The notes under the pieces are model-generated. The model saw only the letters and a program-made list of their open reading frames with translations. It was not told the origin of the DNA and searched no databases. From Wocania_A spongiicola (lineage in GTDB: Bacteria > Bacteroidota > Bacteroidia > Flavobacteriales > Flavobacteriaceae), in assembly GCF_023502325.1 (NCBI RefSeq), contig NZ_JAMFLZ010000003.1, positions 124,001 through 188,000 of the forward strand: a stretch of DNA of 64,000 nucleotides, in the 5' to 3' direction. Below, piece by piece: positions 18,701 through 26,900 of the stretch (within the stretch, counting starts at the first letter, position 1; each line of letters begins with the position of its first letter). The translations under genes and the position numbers were made by a program.

Positions 18701-18901
18701 GGTATTATTATAATACTTTGATGCATTAGGGTTTTTTGAAATATAAATATCTTTTTTCCATTCCCAAATACAATCGTAAGCTGATTGTATTCCAGAACTT
18801 ATCGATGCACCCGCACCTATTAATAAGGAATGAGGGATATCTTTATTCCTTTTTATTGACCTTAAAAAAGCATCATATTCTATATTTAAATTTTCTGTCA
18901 T
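15737..18901 (-). CDS. Single-chain SIR2-APAZ-short Argonaute (SPARSA-like defence effector)
   Basis: The 1054-aa protein has three parts. Residues 1 to about 295 form a SIR2 NADase-type domain: GAGAS at 29-33, TTNFD at 143-147, LHGD at 186-189 (predicted catalytic Asn145 and His187) and GYSGRDKS at 226-233. Residues about 340-580 fit an APAZ region. From about 585 the sequence reads like a complete short prokaryotic Argonaute, starting FLEPQLIF...FHPMRAL. The MID domain has candidate 5'-end-binding His752, Lys756, Gln767 and Lys779/793, and the PIWI domain follows from about 805. PIWI has AGIGYS where slicers have the first catalytic Asp, so target cleavage is unlikely. Known SPARSA systems use guides to sense invader nucleic acid and then deplete NAD(P)+; most encode SIR2-APAZ and Ago separately, whereas here they are fused. 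Confidence 0.88.
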   Translation of the reverse strand: MTENLNIEYDAFLRSIKRNKDIPHSLLIGAGASISSGIQSAYDCIWEWKKDIYISKNPNASKYYNNTKNDSVKNSIQLWLDTEGIYPKLNSEEEYSFYAEKAYPIEGDRRKYFQSLIEGKEPYIGYKLLSLLSEKEIVKAVWTTNFDGLVIKAGHQGKITPIEITLDSVDRIYRNQSRNEILSIALHGDYKYSSLKNTSEELDSQNEVFIEALERYHHDKNLIVIGYSGRDKSLMAALAKAFSKKGEGRIYWCGYGHKINPEVEELLVNARKSGREAFFVPTDGFDKTILHIAKSCFENDNLALEEIAEILASSGAENTEVSKFTQQIPKTDKYIKSNLHPITFPKEVFQFKYEFGERKRWATLKELTKDKDTCAVPFKNKVFALSTLSEINKVFGDGIKGDISRVPISKNDIKNVTNFKTLMLQAVVKSLSKNDIIESNNKDKLWIKKPVKNVVENGQQISIHNSLLLSFFFDYHKKYAFLTFRPSVHLKSQAEISKEVKQNLSKTSLEKLFNKQYDEILEGWKNTLFKGSNLKFEFPNQSGTGFEFSLSKSTSFAEIMVADKNFRAYQPNRYDKRLTQHKGVQFLEPQLIFTNINSNKLFKDFHPMRALKNHKPYDSQLNGVIYSNEINLGVICGKNYSKIFFEFLNGLNQRHKSNVNLDYLIDFPGFSTAYNIPINIPLPEDEDKWLDIEISHSNGEVKDIALNLARLITSKIEQLANKESQSTIVIFIPIEWEPYYRYEENGEEFDLHDYIKAYAASKGVSTQLIQEDTLHDNLKCQIFWWLSLSFYVKSLRTPWVLNNTEKDTAYAGIGYSLKSTGNKTDIVVGCSHIYNSEGQGLKYKLSKVDDFYLDGQANPFLSYNDAFQFGVSIRELFYNSMNKLPSRVVIHKRTRFTKDEIKGITESLQMAGIHKIDLIEINYEADARFVATSVYNGEMQIDRFPLSRGTCIITGATTALLWTHGIVPSVKNPSYRYYLGGRSIPAPLKIIKHHGDSNINTIATEILGLTKMNWNSFDLYTKLPATINSSNQIARIGKLLSRFEGKTYDYRLFI

Positions 18902-19347
18902 CCTTTATTTATTGTAACTATATACAAATAGTATCTACCATTCATTGCTTTTGCATCTCCAGCACTGCCACCTTTCTTATTGTCATTTTTTTTATGAGTT
19001 AAATATTTATCGTTATAATGTCCTTCCAAAACATTAATCATTTCTTTATCAGAAGATGAACAAAGCAGAAACATTCTGTCATAAATTTTATGATTGGCTG
19101 TCCTACTTTTTGGATTACCAGTTTTTCCAATTTTAAAACTTTTATGCTTTTCTATAATTAGGTTTATTGAGCGTGTTGTTTTTTGTTTAAGAATCCTTTC
19201 AGTTAAATCATTTTTATCAATATCGATAAGAAAATCTTTATAAATATCCTTATGAGTGATTTCACCTAATTCAGGGTTGTTTTTAAATATTTTTGCAAAT
19301 AATTTACCAACACCTATTGCTACAGCAATTAATAAAAATGGATGCAT
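18898..19347 (-). CDS. Membrane-anchored GIY-YIG-like protein, first gene of the SIR2-Ago operon
   Basis: A 149-aa protein whose N-terminus is a membrane helix (HPFLLIAVAIGVGKLFAKIF, about residues 2-21). The C-terminal part resembles a degenerate GIY-YIG nuclease fold: FKIGKTGNPKSR at 71-82 corresponds to YIG-T followed by the family Arg (Arg82), and NVLEGHYNDKY supplies a candidate metal-binding Glu108. A clear GIY strand before it is not visible. The stop overlaps the Argonaute start by 4 bp (ATGA), so the two proteins are translationally coupled. GIY-YIG homology is a by-eye call of moderate strength. Confidence 0.6.
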   Translation of the reverse strand: MHPFLLIAVAIGVGKLFAKIFKNNPELGEITHKDIYKDFLIDIDKNDLTERILKQKTTRSINLIIEKHKSFKIGKTGNPKSRTANHKIYDRMFLLCSSSDKEMINVLEGHYNDKYLTHKKNDNKKGGSAGDAKAMNGRYYLYIVTINKG

Positions 19348-19403
19348 CTTAAAGTTTTAAATTAATAAGTGAGCCAATATATTGAAAGGACTCATAAAGT
19401 TTT

Positions 19404-19417
19404 TGCGGAAATCCGCA
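19404..19417. promoter_or_regulatory. Short perfect inverted repeat in the SIR2-Ago operon leader
   Basis: TGCGGA-AA-TCCGCA forms a 6-bp perfect palindrome 57 bp upstream of the first gene's start codon. It is GC-rich in an AT-rich leader. It could be an operator or an RNA hairpin in the leader. Confidence 0.4.
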
Positions 19418-19445
19418 GTGCTAAAAATTATTTCTTGAGAGAGCA

Positions 19446-19455
19446 GTAAATATAC
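19446..19455 (-). promoter_or_regulatory. Candidate promoter element of the SIR2-Ago operon
   Basis: Read on the minus strand, GTATATTTAC resembles the Bacteroidota -7 box (TAnnTTTG). The same ten bases occur at 21879-21888 in front of the Septu-like operon, in a matching position after an integrase 3' end. A clear -33 TTTG is not obvious. Confidence 0.35.
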
Positions 19456-19491
19456 ATCAATTTTGCAAGTAAAGAGGAGAAGTGTCCTACA

Positions 19492-19592
19492 AAATTTCAC
19501 AGTATTGTGTAATATATAGCTATAGCCTGATGAAATATATTGAGGTCTCTTTTTAAGGTGCTTTTCTGTAATAGAAATACAATGTCCGGCTG
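19492..19592 (-). pseudogene. Decayed second copy of the tyrosine integrase 3' end
   Basis: On the minus strand one frame reads ITAGHCISITEKHLKK, matching IMAGHRYISSTEKYQK of the integrase pseudogene at 21926-22391. Nucleotide similarity continues past this: AGACCTCAA, GGCTAT, TAT-AC-CA and ATTTTGTA appear in the same order in both copies, with frameshifts and a lost residue here. It begins within a few bases of the HNH gene's stop codon. It is therefore a truncated relic sitting between the Septu-like and SIR2-Ago modules. Confidence 0.75.
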
Positions 19593-19595
19593 TGA

Positions 19596-20225
19596 TTAAA
19601 TCTTTCTAGAGAATCCAATAATTCTTTTAAATTTGTCTATAGCATTATGTCTTGCTAATCTCCTTTTTACTTTTTTTTCATAGATTCTTTGTTTACCTCT
19701 TGCATTGGAATGAGTTTCTGTATTCAATCCAAAAAGTAAAATAGAGAATTGTCCTTTTCTAGTTCTATGCCTAATTAATATTTGGGTACTGTTGTTAATC
19801 CATTCATAATGATGATTTGGATTATCAAAATATGGATGAACAATTTTAAATGTGCAGTTAGAATAAATATTGTTTCTATTTAAAACAATATCTTTTTCAC
19901 CTTTTTTACTAGAGCCATTACAAAACCCACACACCAGTGCTAAATTTTCTTTTTCAAATGTGAATTCTGGATAATCATTGATTCTGGAAGCCTTTGGAGC
20001 TATATGTTCAATTTCAGCTCTTGATGTTTCATATAAATCTAATCCACAATAACAACATTTTTTGCTTTGTAAGATATCTAGTTGAGACTTAATGGAATTC
20101 TTAATAGAATTTACCATTTGTGTATTTCTATTCCATTCAGCAACTTTATCAGCTGTAGGGATTCCTTGTATATGATTTTCTTGATTAACAGTTAAAGTAA
20201 CTGCATTAGGAATTTGTGTTATCAT
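19596..20225 (-). CDS. HNH endonuclease, PtuB-like component of a Septu-type defence pair
   Basis: The 209-aa protein has a zinc-stabilised HNH nuclease core: KCCYCG (residues 56-61), AEIEHIAPK with the catalytic His about 74, and CGFCNGSSKK (99-108). This is followed by HPYFDNPNHHYEW and a basic C-terminal helix. The gene starts within the upstream ATPase gene (20-bp overlap), so the two are coupled. In Septu, PtuB is the DNA-cutting effector controlled by the ATPase PtuA. No reverse transcriptase is present, which separates it from retron-linked PtuAB. Confidence 0.82.
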   Translation of the reverse strand: MITQIPNAVTLTVNQENHIQGIPTADKVAEWNRNTQMVNSIKNSIKSQLDILQSKKCCYCGLDLYETSRAEIEHIAPKASRINDYPEFTFEKENLALVCGFCNGSSKKGEKDIVLNRNNIYSNCTFKIVHPYFDNPNHHYEWINNSTQILIRHRTRKGQFSILLFGLNTETHSNARGKQRIYEKKVKRRLARHNAIDKFKRIIGFSRKI

Positions 20226-21777
20226 TTAAGTATTCTTCAGCTTCAACAATTAATTCATTTAGAGGGTCACTGTCAGAAGTATCTAACCTTTTTAGGTTTT
20301 TTAAAATATTATTTATTTTTTTTGTGTCTCTGCTTTTTGAGTAAAGCAAGTCTATTAAATCAGCTACAGCCATTTCAAAATAGTGATTTCGAGAAGTTTT
20401 TAAGTTGAATATTCTGAATAGAACATCTTCAGCTGACCATCCATAAGTATTCAGGTTTTCAGAAAACTCAAAAATATTTAATTTTCTTTGTTGCTTACTA
20501 AGTCCTAGGATTTTAGAGCTTTTTCCTTTTAAATCTGAAATGAGAAAATGTGAATGAGTTGCAATCATAAAATGGCATGAAGCATATGCCGAATGGGAAA
20601 AAACCTCTCTAAGGAATTCTAAGTATTTTATTTGCCAATTAGGATGTAAACTTATTTCAGGTTCATCAATAAAAATTAAACTATAAGGTTTGACAGTAGC
20701 TAGTAAACCGACCATTGATGAAAAGAAATGATATTCTCCAGAGCTACTTTCTTGTAAGTGAAAATTGCCATTATCAAGTTTTATTTCCGGGGGTGTAAGA
20801 AATCCTAAATTTCTCAAATGTTCTAAATTAGAGAAATCAGAAGCTATCTCTTTTTTGTTAGTGTCATTCTGAATTATATCATAAATGATTTTTTTGTTGG
20901 AACTTCTATAGATATGTTCAAGACTATTTTGTTTAACTAATTCGTTCATGAAATTACAAACTCCATTCAAACCAAAATCTTTTTTCAATCTTTTGAAGTA
21001 GTTTAGCTTAAATGGGGGAATTTTATTAGAGTCCTTATATTTTTCATCAATTTCATCAAAATAGTTTTCTAAATCCTTTGGCTTAATATTTCCCGTGTAA
21101 TAAGATTTCGTGTACCTAGTTTGGTATATCACCTGAACTGAGCTTCCAAGGTTAAGGAAATCTGTGGTTTTTTTCAGTCCATCTAAAAATAACATACCAT
21201 CAATGTTTTGCACAATGAATTCTACTGTCTTTCGTATATAAGAGCGGGTACTAGCTTGTTGAGGTCTGTTTCTTACTCCTAAATATTTATAAGGACTAAA
21301 TGCTCCTTGTTCAAGTTTATTCCTTGTAACAAGATATTTATCAGTTAGCATTATTGAATTAGCAATAATTGATGCGGGAAAACCTGCTTCAGAAAAGCTT
21401 ACAAGCTCATCATTTTTAAGCAAATAGATAGAAGTCTTTTTTAAATCTTCTTGTATATACTTATTACTTCCATCATCAAATCTATAATTGGAATAAATAT
21501 ACTTATCACCGAAATAATAATATTCCAATCTAAATTTACCTTTGACATTATAGGTTCTTTTATCAGCAACCTTTAGAGTCCATAGTTCCCTAAATAGCTC
21601 GATAATAAACCGAAACAAATTACTTTTTCCAGTACCATTAGGGCCAATAATAACTGTGGTGTAAATTGAATCTTGATTGTCTTTGTCATCTACAAAGTTG
21701 AATGTATTATCACCAAAAAAGGGGTTCTCATTGACTTTTAATGATGTTACTCTAAAATTGTCATTCTTTAAATCCAT
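20206..21777 (-). CDS. AAA/ABC-type ATPase, PtuA-like component of a Septu-type defence pair
   Basis: The 523-aa ATPase has Walker A GPNGTGKSNLF (45-55) and an ABC-type signature QESSSGEYHFF. Walker B LIFIDEPEISLHPNW and the switch motif ATHSHFLIS follow. This is the OLD/RecF-like layout of defence ATPases such as PtuA. It would sense the invader and control the HNH nuclease encoded downstream. It is the first gene of the operon, behind a promoter-like element (21879) that follows the integrase pseudogene. Confidence 0.85.
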   Translation of the reverse strand: MDLKNDNFRVTSLKVNENPFFGDNTFNFVDDKDNQDSIYTTVIIGPNGTGKSNLFRFIIELFRELWTLKVADKRTYNVKGKFRLEYYYFGDKYIYSNYRFDDGSNKYIQEDLKKTSIYLLKNDELVSFSEAGFPASIIANSIMLTDKYLVTRNKLEQGAFSPYKYLGVRNRPQQASTRSYIRKTVEFIVQNIDGMLFLDGLKKTTDFLNLGSSVQVIYQTRYTKSYYTGNIKPKDLENYFDEIDEKYKDSNKIPPFKLNYFKRLKKDFGLNGVCNFMNELVKQNSLEHIYRSSNKKIIYDIIQNDTNKKEIASDFSNLEHLRNLGFLTPPEIKLDNGNFHLQESSSGEYHFFSSMVGLLATVKPYSLIFIDEPEISLHPNWQIKYLEFLREVFSHSAYASCHFMIATHSHFLISDLKGKSSKILGLSKQQRKLNIFEFSENLNTYGWSAEDVLFRIFNLKTSRNHYFEMAVADLIDLLYSKSRDTKKINNILKNLKRLDTSDSDPLNELIVEAEEYLNDNTNS

Positions 21778-21878
21778 TTAACTAACAAAATAAATTGAGT
21801 CCTTCCATAAAAATGAAAAAACTTATAGCATAAAAATTATTAAATAGGGTAATGCTAATAATTTAAAATAGGAGAAGC

Positions 21879-21888
21879 GTAAATATAC
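21879..21888 (-). promoter_or_regulatory. Candidate promoter element of the Septu-like operon
   Basis: GTATATTTAC on the minus strand, identical to the element at 19446-19455 and likewise placed downstream of an integrase 3' end. It is about 100 bp upstream of the ATPase start codon. Confidence 0.35.
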
Positions 21889-21925
21889 GACTTACATTTA
21901 TTAGTAGGAAGTAATTTACAAAATA

Positions 21926-22391
21926 TTATTGCAATGGGTGATACTGCGTGATAGCCTCGTATAACGATTTGAGGTCTGTTTTCTGATACTTTTCGGTGGA
22001 AGAAATGTATCGATGTCCAGCCATGATTTGGACTCTTCTAAGGTCATGTTTTTCAGTCCATAAGGTAATTACGGAAGACCTGATTTGTCTGAAGTTGGTA
22101 ACTCTAAGGTTAATCATTTTTAGTTTATTACAGATGTCATGGGTCATGCTATTGTAACGTGTGGAATTAAGCGAAAATAAAGCCTCTGTATAACAGTTTA
22201 TTTTCTTTTGGAGTATTGCTCTGTCATGTTCCAGATACTGTCTTAAAAGATTAGTTTGAACTCGTTTTAAATCCAGTTTCCTTGCATTACTGCGTTTAGT
22301 CCCAGGGATGTGGATTTTTCCTTTGTTGAGGTCTATATTACCTTGGTAACCCACCACCTTTTTTATAAAGGTCTATAAGATATTCTTTCAT
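21926..22391 (-). pseudogene. Tyrosine recombinase (integrase) with large internal deletion
   Basis: The open part (from a GTG at 22357) covers only the last about 143 residues of a Bacteroidota tyrosine recombinase: GKIHIPGTKRSNARKL, the catalytic FRQIRSSVITLW, then IMAGHRYISSTEKYQ with the His-Arg pair and the nucleophile Tyr, ending ITQYHPLQ. The N-terminal start MKEYLIDLYKK is still present at 22391 in another frame and runs straight into the C-terminal half. The core-binding domain and first catalytic Arg are therefore missing and the enzyme is dead. Confidence 0.85.
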
Positions 22392-22496
22392 GGTTAAAAT
22401 TTTGATTTGCGAAGTCAAATATATAAAACAAAAGCATATTAAACAACCCTTTGTATACATTCCCTTAAATACGACTTCAATTGCTCAAATTTGTAT

Positions 22497-22730
22497 ATGT
22501 CTCGAATCAGAAAAAAACCAGTACCAGAAGTTGTTATAAAATTTGGTAAACGTATCAAACAATTACGATTAGAAAGAAAAATGACCCAATTTTCAGTTGG
22601 AGTTGAAATGGGTATTGATAGGGAAAGTATCCGTAAATATGAGAAAGGGCTTCAAGAACCCAAATTATCAACCATTGTTAAGTTTGCGAAGGTATTTGAG
22701 GTATCGTTAGATGAACTTATTAAAGTTTAA
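22497..22730 (+). CDS. Xre-family helix-turn-helix regulator
   Basis: The 77-aa protein (ATG at 22497, preferred over the TTG at 22491) is almost entirely one HTH_3 domain: FGKRIKQLRLERKMTQFSV, then GIDRESIRKYEKGLQEPKLS and a final helix VSLDELIKV. It is divergent from the integrase pseudogene across about 105 bp. Such small Xre proteins often control integrases or defence operons of mobile islands. It may have regulated the integrase and could still act on the downstream Septu-like operon. Its actual target is unknown. Confidence 0.85.
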   Translation: MSRIRKKPVPEVVIKFGKRIKQLRLERKMTQFSVGVEMGIDRESIRKYEKGLQEPKLSTIVKFAKVFEVSLDELIKV

Positions 22731-22817
22731 GTAAGAACTTACTTTAGGTTAGTGATGGTAGGTAAATAAAATTAACTCTTGACCATTTGGTCTAACCTTA
22801 AAAATACTGCATAAAAA

Positions 22818-22850
22818 AAACGAGCGCACATATTGTACACTCGTTCTTTC
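22818..22850 (+). terminator. Possible terminator after the Xre gene
   Basis: AACGAG...CTCGTT with an internal ACA/TGT pairing and two mismatches, followed by a T-rich run. It is weaker than the other terminators here and lies about 88 bp after the Xre stop. Confidence 0.45.
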
Positions 22851-22968
22851 TTTTTTAGCTTACATGAATATTATTTGATTCATATTCATTTGATTACCAT
22901 ATCATGATTTGGTGGGTGTGTGATATGGAATGGATAATTTATGCGTTTGGGTTTTTGGTGGATTATAA

Positions 22969-23589
22969 TCAATTATCAGAAAGCAAAATAACATCATCGT
23001 CAATTCCTGATATATATAATGCATCTGGCGTTTCATTATCCTTAGCTGATTCACTCCATGACATAGCCATAGTTCTTCCTAAACTCATTTTTGTAAATAA
23101 CTTTTTAAAGAATTTATTAAAAGATTGCCCTTTTCTATTAATTATCATTACGAGATTAATTGAAACTTTTAATCCTTTTATATCATTTTGATAATTATCA
23201 TAGTTATTATCCTTTGCAAAAAATAGATGTTTAGTTTTCATTTTTTGGATTTTTGAAATTAAAACAGAAAGTTTAATCATATTTCCATCGTTATCCATTA
23301 TTTCTCCTTCTTCATTAATATCTATCAAAAAATGTAATAAATCATAATTATCCTCAATCAGATTTAATAATTCTGAAATACTCCTTACATTTCTTTGATA
23401 TACATTTTTATATATATTCGAATATAAGAAAGAATCTTGCCTTACCAACTCTAAAACACCTTCATCTGTAGACATTGAGACTAATGCAATATTAGGTTCT
23501 ACTATTTTTATTAGTTTTTTCTGTTTATTTTTTCTAAAAAGAAAAAACAAAATCAGTATTAATAGTGATAATAAAATTAAATAGTTCAA
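22969..23589 (-). CDS. Hypothetical membrane-anchored protein downstream of the Rhs toxin
   Basis: A 206-aa protein with a single N-terminal membrane helix (YLILLSLLILILFFLF, residues 3-18) and a basic stop-transfer patch RKNKQKK. The cytoplasmic part has alternating strands and helices (IALVSMSTDEGVL, DLLHFLIDINEEGE, SINLVMIINRKGQ). I considered a CHAT/caspase-like fold but see no convincing catalytic His-Cys pair. It is 34 bp downstream of the 93-aa candidate immunity gene, as the last gene of the Rhs operon. It may be a second, membrane-associated immunity or accessory protein. Confidence 0.5.
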   Translation of the reverse strand: MNYLILLSLLILILFFLFRKNKQKKLIKIVEPNIALVSMSTDEGVLELVRQDSFLYSNIYKNVYQRNVRSISELLNLIEDNYDLLHFLIDINEEGEIMDNDGNMIKLSVLISKIQKMKTKHLFFAKDNNYDNYQNDIKGLKVSINLVMIINRKGQSFNKFFKKLFTKMSLGRTMAMSWSESAKDNETPDALYISGIDDDVILLSDN

Positions 23590-23623
23590 ATTAATTATTA
23601 TTTAAATGCATTTAATAACATTA

Positions 23624-23905
23624 CTAAATATTACTCCAGTCATATTCTAAAATTTTATTGTATACATCATCGGTCATGAACTTTCTACATTGTTCATTCT
23701 CTTTTTCCATTAATGCTACCATTTCTTTCGAATACTTATTTGTATTAATCATAGTAATATTTGAAACTAATTGATGAATAAATCCAAACTCTTCTCCTGT
23801 AATCCCTTTTCGTTCACTTTCTTTCACACCTTTTTCAAATAACAAATCATATTCTCCATGAAACTTAATATAAACTCCTAATTTTTCTAATGTTATTAAA
23901 TGCAT
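23624..23905 (-). CDS. Small acidic protein; candidate immunity gene of the Rhs toxin
   Basis: The 93-aa protein is short, soluble and mostly helical (HLITLEKLGVYIKFHG, MVALMEKENEQCRKFM), with no signal peptide. It starts 9 bp after the stop of the 1406-aa Rhs gene, which is the usual place for the cognate immunity gene of a polymorphic toxin. No family is recognised. A cytoplasmic immunity protein would imply a cytoplasm-acting toxin tip. The role is inferred only from position and size. Confidence 0.5.
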   Translation of the reverse strand: MHLITLEKLGVYIKFHGEYDLLFEKGVKESERKGITGEEFGFIHQLVSNITMINTNKYSKEMVALMEKENEQCRKFMTDDVYNKILEYDWSNI

Positions 23906-23914
23906 TTATATAAA

Positions 23915-26900
23915 TTATTTACCTTTTAAAATAGTTTCAGACCATTCTATTCCTCTTCTAAAAAGAGTTCTATATTCAACTCTTCTCCATGCTGACTGCG
24001 AATTTATACTCATTGAATTCATTAATTTTCCACCAATTCGTTGCGGTCCAAAGATAGTATGAGCAGAATTAGCTCCTCTGGCGTAAAGATAAGAGAATTT
24101 ATCCCACATTGCTCTGCTATTAGTCTTAGATAGATAAGGAGATATTGTTTCTCCCAACCTACCATACCAAGTGTTGTATATGGTCATCATTCCACTATCA
24201 TTTTGCGCCAAAGCTCTTGCTGCTGCCTCAGCTCCTTCACCTACATAAAATATCCTAGTTTTACCTAAATGCCTTAAGCCACTTATACCAATTCCAAATC
24301 TTGATGCGATACCAAGTGTTCCAAAATGTAAAATAATACCAAGAGGGTCAGTAGGAGCAGCAAGTTCTTGAACCTTGGCATCAGAAATCATCGCTAAATA
24401 ACTAGCTCTTCTTCTACTTAGCCTCTTATATTCTTTTGAGTCCTTATCTAAACCAACCATGTCAAACGCTATGCTATGCGCTTTAAACTCTCTTTTTGTG
24501 TTTCTTAGTTGGCATTCGGCGTCACAAAAACTTGATTCTGAATCGGAACTAGTATCTCTAGAATTTGAATTACTACTCATCATTCTTCCAGACCCCCAAA
24601 CATCTCTTGCACTAGCACCAGCATCATAAGCAGCCCATTCTCCTTGTTTTTCTGCTGCCCAATCATCTACAGAATCAGCACCACTAGGGTCAGCCCAATA
24701 AACTGGGTTATTATCAAAAGCAGTATAAGTACTCATAGAATGATGCACTACAGGGTCAATACTAGTCCATCTAGCTATAGCTGGGTCATATTGCCTTAGT
24801 GGCATCTCATACAAATTTAAATCTAACGCTTCTTCATATTCTGTACCATTATACTTCCAATTAAGTGCTAAATGTGAAGTTCCAACATTATTATACCCTT
24901 TATGTTTAAGTCCAAAGGGATAGTAGTTGTTTTCTTCTAGTATTTCTAGTCCATTTTGAGTGAGTTTAAAGTTATCTACATAACAAGTGGTTAATGTACC
25001 ATCATCCGAACTATTTCCTTTTTCAAAATATATACGTATATAATCGCCAGTTAATGTTAAATCTAAAGTGTAATGTCCATCTGACATATTGGCAATAGCG
25101 TCACGGTTTGAGTTTGATTCCCAAACACCGTTAATACGTTCTTGCACAAAAAAATATGGAAGGTTCATACTTCCTTTTTCAAAATCAAACTCAATATGAA
25201 TAGGAACATTAGGTGTTATAGTTAAATATTTACTGGCTTTATGGTATTTATTAATTGTTGAAATATTTAATTTTTGATTAGAACTACTAACAGAACCGCT
25301 TCCTGTATGTGACCAACCATCAGTGCCACTATTAAAGTCATCATCAACATTAACAGGTGTTACGCTACTATCGCTTTTATAACTCAACCTCACATTTCCT
25401 AAATGGTCTTTGTATTGGTATACGTAGCTATAACTGCTACCATTAACATCTACATAGCCTTCTGGGTGGTTAAAGAATTTCAAAGAACCTCCTTCGTACA
25501 CATAATTACCTGCATACTCCGTTGTTGCTCCTGTGCTTACTATTTTTTTAAGTTTTACTCCAGTCGCATCGTAAATGTAAGAAATATTTCCACCACTTAG
25601 TGTCACTAATGTAGGTAAATTTAGATGATTGTATGTAATATTCGATGAAATACCTTTATTTAAATCGGTTCGCATATTACCATTAGCATCGTAGGTGTAA
25701 TCATTCCCCGTATTTGTTCCATCTTTAAAACCTTCGTTTGCAACACTACCTGATCTAGCATCTATAACTTTCAATAATTTATTATTTGAATAAGTATAAT
25801 ATAACTCATCTATATGTTGTGTAGCGCTTAAATATTTTCCTGCACGTGAGATTCTTGAAATATTACCATTTTTATCATAAGCTATACCCCAAATGCTAAA
25901 TGAATCTCCAGTCATTAAAGTTGAACCTTTTGAGCTATGCCCATTTGTAATTCTATTCAAATCGTCATATGCGTAAGCATATCCTCTTTTTACATTATCA
26001 TTAGCTGTTTTCCATATGGTTTGAGAAATATTACCATTATAAAGTTTATCCACAGATTGGTAACCTTCAGTTGATTCATTATAATTTATCTTAAACCCAA
26101 ACAAGTCACTTCCTAAACTAATAGGGTTATTTATTTGTTTAAGCCAACCGCGTATGTTATAGGTATAATCTACATTTTGCAATCTGCCTTGTGTGGTTTT
26201 ACCACCAACGCCTTTACTAATAAGTTGCCCTAAATCGTCATAATTATTTTGTACAATAGTTTCTTCGGCTAAACTGTTTATTTTTTGTTTTTGAGTTATT
26301 AAACGTCCTGCATCATCATAAGTAAAATAATCAATGGTTGTTATGGTACTTTGTCCCGTTTTTGCATGAGTAGTTGTGGTTTCGTCTACAGTTCCTGTAA
26401 AATCTAGCTTGCTTTTAACTTTATCGGTAGTGTTTAAATAATCGTTAAAGCTGTATACATAAATAGGTCTGGATTTATCGTCGTAATAACTTACTGTTGT
26501 TATCCAGTCACTAGTACCTAAAACTCTTACTTTACTGCCTGTAGCTAAGCCTTTGGCATTGGTTTCTGGGGTAACGCCATAAGAAGATTCAGAGTTACCT
26601 GAGATTTTATCAAAGGTGTAATTGTCGTAGTAATTGATGGTGTAAATTTCATGAACGCCATGTGGGAATGCTGTATTTGTATAATATATTAGAACACCAG
26701 CAATAGTTTGAGGACTGGATAATTTTTGTTCAAACTGAGTATAAGCAGAACTCGCATTATCTACTGAATTTTGTAATGTAATTCTAGATCCACTATTGTT
26801 GAATGTACCCGTAAAAGCTATTCTTCCAAAAGCATCATATTTAGTAAAGAGCCATTTGTTTTGAGCATCTAAATTAGCGTCCTGAGTATATATTGGCTGA

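Noticed and set aside
19596..21777. A retron-type Ec78 (PtuAB plus reverse transcriptase) system
   Set aside because: No reverse transcriptase or msr/msd-like region is seen next to the ATPase-HNH pair.
22969..23589. A CHAT/caspase-like protease effector
   Set aside because: A similar strand-helix order can be seen, but no convincing His and Cys catalytic residues are found.
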